Below, in pieces: positions 57,623 through 64,000 of a stretch of DNA of 64,000 nucleotides. A program made the position numbers and the translations under genes. The DNA is taken from contig JANYCT010000006.1 of the NCBI GenBank assembly GCA_025360105.1, positions 1-64,000 of the forward strand, read 5' to 3'. Below the pieces are notes generated by a model. It made no database searches, was not told the DNA's origin, and worked only from the letters and a program-made list of their open reading frames with translations. The first letter of the stretch is position 1. The number at the start of each line of letters is the position of its first letter. The DNA comes from Actinomycetes bacterium (GTDB taxonomy: Bacteria > Actinomycetota > Acidimicrobiia > Acidimicrobiales > Ilumatobacteraceae).

Positions 57623-57738
57623 ATCGGCGAAAGGTGCCCCCTGCCAGCGAATGGGTCAGCCGACCTATTCATGTTCTGTACAAGCGTTGTGTAGATTAAG
57701 GCCACCCTGAAAAGGGCGAGGACGTGGAGGTCAACACA

Positions 57739-58860
57739 ATGTTTGGGCAACAGACACATTCACAGGGATCAGATCGCTTTCGGCGACTCGTCGGACGCGC
57801 AGGCGTCGGCGCCCTGCTCATGGGCTCGCTGACGGTCGGTACCGTTGCGATCACCTCACAGCTCGCAGCCGCCGACTCGGCGTTCCCCACCACCGCAACC
57901 GGTAGCGCCGTCGTCAACGAAGACGGCTCCATCACCGTCACGGTGCACGGCGAGTGGCAGTGGGATCGCCAGAATCCGTGTAGCGACGATCGCTGGGGCA
58001 CCGGCTGGGCAATCGATTGGCACGACGCCAATCAGCCCGGTAACTTCGTCGGCACGATCGGCAGTAACGACTACAACGTGGGTTCTGCTGAGGCCAATAG
58101 CCTCAACCCGGCCGACAACGCCGTTCACTACGGTGACATGTGCGATGCCAGCAACACCGGCACCTGGGGCCCCATCAGCCACACGTACGCCAAGGGCACC
58201 ACGAGCTTCAGCCCGTGCGCAGTCACGTACGACCTGCACATCAAGAACGACGAGATCGACAGCAGCTTGATCGCTGCCGGACCGAACAACGAAAACAGCA
58301 AGACCTACAACAAGGACAACTCGGTCGAGGACAGCTCGGGTGACAACGTCTGTGCGTCCATCGAACTGACACCGCACCTCGAGCTGAACAAGATCGTCAT
58401 CAACGACGATGGCGGCAAGGCCACCATTGCCGACTTCACGCTCACCGCAACCGCCCAGCTCACCACGATCCAGGCGAACACCCCGGTCATCAATGGTGCC
58501 GACCCGGATCCAAGCCCCGACAAGGGCATCGGTGCCGACGTAACCAAGGGCGTCACCTACGTGCTCAGCGAGAGCGGTCCCACAGGCTACACCGCCTCTG
58601 ATTGGGTGTGCACTGGCGGCAAGCAGGATGGCAACACCATCACCCTCGCTGCTGGCGAACTGGCCAACTGCGTGATCACCAACAACGACAAAGTCGATGA
58701 GGGCAGCGGAGCGAACCTCCCCACCACCACCACGACCACGCTCGTTGCCGAACTGCCAGCCACGGGTAGCTCGTCGGGCTCGACCGTGTTGATCGCCGGG
58801 TTCGGGGTTCTGCTCGGCTTCGGTATGACGATGTTCGCTCGTCGTCGTCGCCCGGCCTGA
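57739..58860 (+). CDS. Cell-wall-anchored surface protein with LPATG sorting signal
   Basis: 373 residues from ATG 57739, preceded by GGAGG eight bases upstream; GTG 57724 is an alternative. A signal peptide (about residues 20-45, hydrophobic, ending in LAAADS) starts an exported protein. The middle holds a beta-rich, Asn/Asp-rich domain with several cysteines, then a prealbumin-like repeat (IVINDDGGKATIADFTL, GYTASDWVCTGG, LANCVITNND). After a threonine run comes LPATG (339-343), a hydrophobic helix and ARRRRPA. This is a sortase substrate; no sortase gene is in the window. Its ligand or role is unknown. Confidence 0.8.
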   Translation: MFGQQTHSQGSDRFRRLVGRAGVGALLMGSLTVGTVAITSQLAAADSAFPTTATGSAVVNEDGSITVTVHGEWQWDRQNPCSDDRWGTGWAIDWHDANQPGNFVGTIGSNDYNVGSAEANSLNPADNAVHYGDMCDASNTGTWGPISHTYAKGTTSFSPCAVTYDLHIKNDEIDSSLIAAGPNNENSKTYNKDNSVEDSSGDNVCASIELTPHLELNKIVINDDGGKATIADFTLTATAQLTTIQANTPVINGADPDPSPDKGIGADVTKGVTYVLSESGPTGYTASDWVCTGGKQDGNTITLAAGELANCVITNNDKVDEGSGANLPTTTTTTLVAELPATGSSSGSTVLIAGFGVLLGFGMTMFARRRRPA

Positions 58861-58922
58861 TCGGTCAGCAGCACTGGTAGCCAGAACTGGCTCCCAGACA
58901 CGTAGCAAAGAACATGAATGGT

Positions 58923-58954
58923 GACGAGGCTCCCGCTTCGGCGGGGGCCTCGTC
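58923..58954 (+). terminator. Strong hairpin after the surface-protein gene
   Basis: GACGAGGC and GCCTCGTC form the base of a stem continued by TCCCGC/GCGGGG (one T-G pair) around a TTCG tetraloop, about 14 pairs in all. No T-run follows. It separates the surface protein from acetyl-CoA synthetase. Confidence 0.75.
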
Positions 58955-59025
58955 GCGTTCCCCTACGAGCGTTCCCGTGGGGATCACTAGAGTTGGCTCG
59001 CCACGCAACCCAGGGGATGTACACC

Positions 59026-60975
59026 ATGACTGATGCCCATGCAATTGACGCACTTGGTTGGGAACACCGCACGTTTCCCCCCGCGGCGGAGTTCAAGAAG
59101 AACGCGCTCGTCACCGACACCACCATGTATGACGACGCCGCGATCGACTATCAGGGTTTCTGGGCACGCCAGTCGGCCGAACTGCTCACCTGGTCGAAGG
59201 ACTGGACCACCATCTGCGAGTGGAACCCGCCCTTCGCGAAGTGGTTCGTCGGCGGCGAACTCAACGTGAGCTACAACTGTCTCGATCGTCATGTGCTCGC
59301 AGGTAAGGGCGACAAGGTCGCCTTCCATTTCGAAGGCGAGCCGGGCGACACTCGCACGGTCACCTATGCCGAGTTGCTCAACGAGACGCAGCGCTTCGCC
59401 AATGTGTTGAAGAGCCTCGGTGTCACCAAGGGCGACCGCGTCAACATCTACATGCCGATGATCCCCGAGGCCGCCATCGCGATGCTTGCGTGCGCGCGCA
59501 TCGGTGCTGCGCACAGCGTGGTGTTCGGCGGGTTCAGCGCCCATTCGCTCACCGACCGCATCAACGACGCCGAGGCGAAGTTGCTCATCACCGCCGACGG
59601 CGGCTGGCGACGCGGCGAGGTCTTCCCGCTCAAGCACACCGCCGACGAAGCGTTGGTGCATACGCCCACCATTACCGACGTCGTCGTCGTGCGCCGCGGT
59701 GGCAACGAGGTATCCATGCAGGAGGGTCGTGATCACTGGTATCACGAGTTGATGGCATCGGCTGATCCTGTGTGTCCGGCCGAGCCGATGGACTCCGAGC
59801 AGTTGCTCTTTTTGTTGTACACCAGCGGAACCACAGGCCGTCCCAAGGGCATCATGCACACCAGCGGCGGGTACCTCACCCAAGTCGCGTTCACCCACAA
59901 GTATGTGTTCGATCTGCATGCCGACACCGACGTCTTCTGGTGCACCGCCGATGTCGGCTGGATCACGGGGCACAGCTACATCGTCTATGGTCCGCTCGCC
60001 AATGGCGCCACTCAGGTGATGTACGAGGGGGTCCCGAACTTCCCCGGCAACGACCGGATGTGGCAGATCATCGCCAAGTACGGCGTGACCATTTTCTACA
60101 CAGCCCCCACGGCCATCCGAACTTTCATGAAATGGGGGGCAGACGAGCCTGCCAAGCACGACCTCACGTCGCTGCGCCTGCTCGGTTCGGTGGGCGAGCC
60201 GATCAATCCCGAAGCGTGGATGTGGTACCAGGAACACATCGGCCTCGGTCGATGCCCCGTCGTCGACACCTGGTGGCAGACCGAGACGGGGGCGATCATG
60301 ATCAGCCCACTGCCTGGAGCCACGACCACCAAACCCGGTTCGGCAACGTTTGCCCTACCGGGCATCGGCACCGAACTGGTCGACGAGAACGGTGAGCACG
60401 TGGAGCACGGCGGTGGGTATCTCACGCTCACCCAACCGTGGCCCGCAATGTTGCGCGGAATCTGGGGTGACCCCGAGCGCTACCGCGAGACCTACTGGAG
60501 CCGTTTCCCCGGTCGGTACTTTGCGGGTGATGGCGCCAAACTCGACGAGGACGGCTATCTGTGGTTGCTCGGACGCGTCGACGACGTGATGAATGTGAGT
60601 GGCCATCGCATCTCCACGACCGAAGTCGAATCAGCCCTGGTGTCGCATCCCTCGGTGGCAGAGGCGGCCGTGGTTGGTGCGAACGATCCCACTACTGGGC
60701 AGGCCATCATTGCCTACGTCACCCTGCGCGGCGGTTCTGAGGTCGACGAACAGGTGCTGCGCAATCACGTGGCCAGCGAGATCGGCGGCATCGCCAAGCC
60801 CAAGACCATTTACTTCACACCCGATCTCCCCAAGACGCGCAGCGGCAAGATCATGCGGCGTCTCCTGCGCGATGTGGCCGAAGGGCGCAATCTCGGCGAC
60901 ACAACCACCCTCGCCGACGCGGGTGTCGTAAACGAACTCCAGCGCCGCGCCGGTGAGGTTCCACCCGAGGACTGA
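59026..60975 (+). CDS. acs: Acetyl-CoA synthetase (AMP-forming)
   Basis: 649 residues from ATG 59026, with AGGGG nine bases upstream; an ATG three codons earlier overlaps that site. ANL-family enzyme making acetyl-CoA from acetate, ATP and CoA. Motifs: [18 protein letters not shown] (P-loop-like), [10 protein letters not shown], the hinge [16 protein letters not shown], and [11 protein letters not shown] with catalytic Lys608, which in many bacteria is acetylated to switch the enzyme off. Length and motifs match Acs rather than medium-chain ligases. A terminator lies before it, and the gene seems to stand alone. Confidence 0.93.
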   Translation: MTDAHAIDALGWEHRTFPPAAEFKKNALVTDTTMYDDAAIDYQGFWARQSAELLTWSKDWTTICEWNPPFAKWFVGGELNVSYNCLDRHVLAGKGDKVAFHFEGEPGDTRTVTYAELLNETQRFANVLKSLGVTKGDRVNIYMPMIPEAAIAMLACARIGAAHSVVFGGFSAHSLTDRINDAEAKLLITADGGWRRGEVFPLKHTADEALVHTPTITDVVVVRRGGNEVSMQEGRDHWYHELMASADPVCPAEPMDSEQLLFLLYTSGTTGRPKGIMHTSGGYLTQVAFTHKYVFDLHADTDVFWCTADVGWITGHSYIVYGPLANGATQVMYEGVPNFPGNDRMWQIIAKYGVTIFYTAPTAIRTFMKWGADEPAKHDLTSLRLLGSVGEPINPEAWMWYQEHIGLGRCPVVDTWWQTETGAIMISPLPGATTTKPGSATFALPGIGTELVDENGEHVEHGGGYLTLTQPWPAMLRGIWGDPERYRETYWSRFPGRYFAGDGAKLDEDGYLWLLGRVDDVMNVSGHRISTTEVESALVSHPSVAEAAVVGANDPTTGQAIIAYVTLRGGSEVDEQVLRNHVASEIGGIAKPKTIYFTPDLPKTRSGKIMRRLLRDVAEGRNLGDTTTLADAGVVNELQRRAGEVPPED

Positions 60976-61036
60976 GTCGCGCCACGCGCAACGGGGATTT
61001 CCTCAACTCCCGAGTCCGCACTGCCGATACACACTC

Positions 61037-63145
61037 GTGGCATCCGATCACAACGGCGAGGGCTATCTGAGTGCATTACGCACCGAGACGCGTACCGATC
61101 TGCCAGATGCCCAAGATGCCACGAATGCTCTCCGCGAGCGGCTCCGCCTGCGTCTGACGGTACGCAACGTCGTGCCGGGACAGCAAGCCGCAACAACTGG
61201 CGTCTCTGCGGAGCCTCCCGCCCCGGTCGTGTGGAACTCGGTGCTCGACTCACTCTCCACGGGTCTACAACAGCCGGATGGTGCGGGTGACGTGCCGGCT
61301 CGCCAGCTCGACACACCCTCGCCCGTGGCGACGCCTGTGTCCTCGCCCCACCCCCTCAACCCGCAGCCCTTCAGCCCGCAGCCGTTTGCTCCCCAGCCGT
61401 TTGCTCCGCAGCCGTTTGCTCCGCAGCCCCTTGGCGGGTACCAGCAGCTGCCCAACCCGCAACTGCTTCCTGTACCCAGTGGCTATCCCGCGGGTGGACA
61501 GATCTTCGTTCCCGATGAAGTGAACGACGACCCAAGCGCGTATGGGGGATTTCAGCGACCACCCAATGACGTCGATCAGCGCGACAGCTCGCTCTACATC
61601 TCACGGCCCACCACGGTCGTGACACCTCAGATCGCAGGCATGGCCGCGCCATACCTCGCCCAGCCGCCCCGCTCTGCATCTCCTCAGCGAATCGTCGCAT
61701 CTCGGGTTGTGAACACGCCCTCGTTGTCACCATCGACGCGGCGTCCGAACAGGCATCCGGTGCGCTCTTTTCTGTCACTGCTCGTCGTGTTGTCGTTGCT
61801 CGGCGGTGCTGCGTTTACTGGCTGGTACTTCCTCATCAAGAACAAGGTGGCGTGGTCAGCCGAGCTCGCGCCCATGGCCACCTTCGTTGAGAAAGCGGCA
61901 CACGCTGACTTTGTGGACAACGTTGTGGTGACGACCCTGGCAGTGCCTGAGTACGAGGTAAAGCTCGGCATCGATGTGCTCTCGCGGTCCTACATCGATC
62001 CCGATGGTGGTTTCGCGACGATGCGCGCGATGGGTCTGGTCAGTGGCACACCGTCGCCGAGTGAGGTGGGCCATATTCTTGCGGCCACCATCACTGCGTA
62101 TTACAGCCCATCGGCTCAGGCGATCTTGCGCATCGAAGGATCCACACCCGTGTTTCAGGTGGCGATGCTGCGCGCACTCACCGTCGCCCTTGCCGATCAG
62201 ACCTCCGCGTGGAGTTCGAATCTGGCCACCGCGACAGATGCCCAGCGCGTTGGCGTGCGCGCCTCTGTCGACACTGTTGGTGTCGCAGTAGTAACCGCCA
62301 AGATGCGCGAGGATCCGCAGCTGTTGTCGCTGTGGAGTGTCGAGGCACAATCGCGAACCAGCGCGCTCGGTCTCGCTGACGACAGGCGGGCCACGTACCT
62401 GATTGCAGCGCTGGGTTCCTATTCCTACGGTGCCACCACGTCACCTGCACCAACTGCCGATCGTCCCCTCGCCGGCATCTCGTTGCCGCCGAGCGACGCG
62501 CCTCTGTTCGACCCCACTCGCAGCCCACGACGGCCAGCACCGGCAACGGCGAGCTCCAGTTCGGTCAAGCCCGGCACCACCTCGGTCAAGCCAGACAGCA
62601 CGTCAACCACGAGTGGCCCGAGAACGTTGGGGATGCAGTTCTGGTACCTGGTGATGCTGTCGAGCCTTGGCTCGTCAGATGCCCGCACCGCAGCGCTGCT
62701 CTGGAATGGCGACTCGGTCACGACGACCACCGTCAATGGGCAAGCGTGTGTGAGCGCCAACATCGCCACAGGGAGCTCCGCCGATCAGGTGGCCCTGTCC
62801 GGGTATCTGCTGCGCTGGGCGCAGAGTCGGCCCGCCTCGAGTGGCGTGACGGTGACGGATCAGGCGGCCAATGCCATCAGTGTTGCGAGCTGCGAACCAA
62901 CCGAACCGACCACACAGGTGATGAGTGTTGTCGACGACGCGACTTTGCTTTACGCAGCTGCATCTCGCGAGCAGCGCTTCGGTGAGGAGTTGATCCGGTT
63001 GGGTCTGCCTCAGACGCAAGGTGCATGGACGTGTGTCGTTCGTGCCTTCCGGCAGGGAGTCTTGCCGAACTACGAGCAGGGTTCCACCGACCCCGCTCAA
63101 GCTGACGTGATGCTCAATGTCCTCGCGCTCTGCAGGAATTCCTGA
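61037..63145 (+). CDS. Proline-rich single-pass membrane protein of unknown function
   Basis: 702 residues from GTG 61037. A disordered cytoplasmic N-terminus (1-240) contains a PQPFA tandem repeat (61361-61432). One transmembrane helix (about 248-268, LSLLVVLSLLGGAAFTGWYF) is followed by ELAPMATFVEKAAHADFVD and a large helical exported domain with a Pro/Ser/Thr linker near 485-520. No catalytic motif was recognised. The next gene has the same layout and a similar post-helix motif (LQPLATFV), so the two are paralogs. Starting at GTG 61037 removes an upstream stretch that overlaps acs. Confidence 0.72.
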   Translation: MASDHNGEGYLSALRTETRTDLPDAQDATNALRERLRLRLTVRNVVPGQQAATTGVSAEPPAPVVWNSVLDSLSTGLQQPDGAGDVPARQLDTPSPVATPVSSPHPLNPQPFSPQPFAPQPFAPQPFAPQPLGGYQQLPNPQLLPVPSGYPAGGQIFVPDEVNDDPSAYGGFQRPPNDVDQRDSSLYISRPTTVVTPQIAGMAAPYLAQPPRSASPQRIVASRVVNTPSLSPSTRRPNRHPVRSFLSLLVVLSLLGGAAFTGWYFLIKNKVAWSAELAPMATFVEKAAHADFVDNVVVTTLAVPEYEVKLGIDVLSRSYIDPDGGFATMRAMGLVSGTPSPSEVGHILAATITAYYSPSAQAILRIEGSTPVFQVAMLRALTVALADQTSAWSSNLATATDAQRVGVRASVDTVGVAVVTAKMREDPQLLSLWSVEAQSRTSALGLADDRRATYLIAALGSYSYGATTSPAPTADRPLAGISLPPSDAPLFDPTRSPRRPAPATASSSSVKPGTTSVKPDSTSTTSGPRTLGMQFWYLVMLSSLGSSDARTAALLWNGDSVTTTTVNGQACVSANIATGSSADQVALSGYLLRWAQSRPASSGVTVTDQAANAISVASCEPTEPTTQVMSVVDDATLLYAAASREQRFGEELIRLGLPQTQGAWTCVVRAFRQGVLPNYEQGSTDPAQADVMLNVLALCRNS
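61361..61432 (+). repeat. 15-base tandem repeat coding for PQPFA
   Basis: Nearly five copies of CCGCAGCCGTTTGCT lie in frame within the proline-rich protein. Copy differences are mostly synonymous. Such repeats change copy number easily. Confidence 0.85.
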
Positions 63146-63201
63146 CTCGGGGAATCGTCTGACAATGCTCAAGTTCTCACTCTCGATGCCGAAACAGAAG
63201 T

Positions 63202-64000
63202 ATGAGTGATCTATCGGAGGCGGCAACCGAACATGACCATGCAGCCGGTGAGTTCACCGGGGTCGCGCCGGTGAACCCTGCCTCACGTGTCGCTACCGAC
63301 AACGATCTGCACGCCGTCACGAAATCTGCGAACAAGCCAGCTCCATCGCAAGAGCGGGCGCCGTTCGACTTCAGCCTCCGACTCGACCGTGACGGTGCGC
63401 GGTCGTCGGATCGGGGAGTGACCCCCTTCGAATCCCTGTCCACTTCGAACCCGGCGCCGCTTTTCACGCCATCGCCATCGCCAACCCCGGTTCCAGCGCA
63501 CCGACCGAGGGAATCGATCGAACCGATGCAGCCGATGCAGCCCATACAACCCATACAGCCCATACAGCCGATCGTGTTCAAGCTCGATCTCTCGGCGATC
63601 CCCGATCTCGTTCAGGGAACGCCAAGCATGCCGACCACGTTCGAACCATCGTCCGATTCATTCGAACCATTGTCCGATTCATTCGAACCATCGTCCGCCC
63701 TGCTCGCCTCGGGTCCAGCCCTGCCGATGCTACCCAAGCCACTCGTCCGCGTCATCGCCGCCGATCCACTGACAGGCGAACCCCGATCAGCATCCGCACC
63801 CGGCCGGCCCATTGCCGGCCCGCGAGCACCCGCGACGGTGCGGCTTGCCCCCAAGCAGAAGTCGAATGTGGGCAAGGTTCTGCTGGTGCTTGTCGTGGTA
63901 CTGGCACTGGCGGCGGGCGGCGTGTTCTTCATGAGGCAACGCAGTGCGTCCCAGGCCAAGCAATTCCCAAAAAACCTGCAGCCGCTGGCGACCTTCGTCG
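63202..64000 (+). CDS. Proline-rich single-pass membrane protein, paralog of the preceding gene (partial)
   Basis: Starts at ATG 63202 (MSDLSEAATEHDHAAGE) and runs off the right window edge after about 266 codons. A long disordered N-terminus holds two tandem repeats (63523-63567 and 63640-63699). One transmembrane helix (VGKVLLVLVVVLALAAGGVF, near residues 227-246) is followed by NLQPLATFV, which resembles ELAPMATFV after the helix of the upstream protein. The exported domain lies outside the window. Function unknown. Confidence 0.72.
   Translation, partial: MSDLSEAATEHDHAAGEFTGVAPVNPASRVATDNDLHAVTKSANKPAPSQERAPFDFSLRLDRDGARSSDRGVTPFESLSTSNPAPLFTPSPSPTPVPAHRPRESIEPMQPMQPIQPIQPIQPIVFKLDLSAIPDLVQGTPSMPTTFEPSSDSFEPLSDSFEPSSALLASGPALPMLPKPLVRVIAADPLTGEPRSASAPGRPIAGPRAPATVRLAPKQKSNVGKVLLVLVVVLALAAGGVFFMRQRSASQAKQFPKNLQPLATFV
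63523..63567 (+). repeat. 9-base tandem repeat coding for PMQ/PIQ
   Basis: Five copies of a CCGATGCAG/CCCATACAG unit in frame, giving alternating PMQ and PIQ. It lies in the disordered N-terminus of the partial paralog. Confidence 0.85.
63640..63699 (+). repeat. 21-base tandem repeat coding for FEPSSDS
   Basis: Three near-identical copies of TTCGAACCATCGTCCGATTC plus A, the last one truncated, lie in frame in the same protein. The middle copy has one base change. Confidence 0.85.

Noticed and set aside
57739-58860. Surface protein as an S-layer or adhesin with known ligand
   Set aside because: Only the signal peptide, the prealbumin-like repeat and LPATG signal are recognisable, and no binding motif was seen.

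Overview
The window looks like a chromosomal segment of a high-GC Gram-positive bacterium (Actinomycetota), most plausibly of the Acidimicrobiia. That placement is an inference. It rests on frequent GTG starts, several of them apparently leaderless, on menaquinone-type isoprenoid genes, on an LPxTG-type surface protein, on the form of complex I and on the unusual bc-complex operon. No rRNA, tRNA, CRISPR array or insertion sequence was found by eye.

Layout. 1-1901 (minus, cut by the window edge): a Clp/Hsp100 ATPase with a ClpC-like N-terminus joined in frame to a ClpB-like body. 2057-4254: long-chain polyprenyl diphosphate synthase, a membrane protein of unknown function and a LemA protein. 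4557-7548: a lipoprotein, a doubtful small membrane protein and a geranylgeranyl-reductase-type flavoprotein (candidate menaquinone side-chain reductase). 7582-14021: a b6f/bc-like complex made of a divergent membrane cytochrome c, an unknown 3-helix membrane protein, a dicluster ferredoxin, split cytochrome b (b6 and subunit IV), a Rieske protein, a diheme cytochrome c and another unknown membrane protein. This runs directly into a complete 14-gene complex I operon (nuoA-N, 14025-29263).

29269-45809 is a mixed region: two glutamine amidotransferases, a frameshifted DUF559-type gene, an APC permease, a decayed PPOX/F420-family gene, a sarcosine/dimethylglycine-dehydrogenase-like flavoprotein, a choline-kinase-like protein, a histidine phosphatase, ArfB, an SLC13-type transporter, a MalT-like regulator, and a four-gene operon of ferric-reductase-like protein, ApbE and two exported low-complexity proteins.

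46020-56592 is a second complex I operon, nuoABCDHIJKLMN, with no nuoE/F/G. A MidA/NDUFAF7-type methyltransferase overlaps its last gene. 57739-64000 holds an LPATG surface protein, acetyl-CoA synthetase and two proline-rich single-pass membrane proteins, the last one cut by the window edge.

How it fits together. The window is dominated by menaquinone-linked respiration: quinone side-chain enzymes, a bc complex with a candidate covalent heme ci site, an NADH-type complex I and a second complex I whose electron donor is not encoded with it. The second complex has three notable traits: NuoD2 keeps the arginine that NDUFAF7 methylates in mitochondria while NuoD1 has threonine there, NuoL2 and NuoM2 carry His/Asp-rich loops, and a CRP-type palindrome lies in its promoter region.
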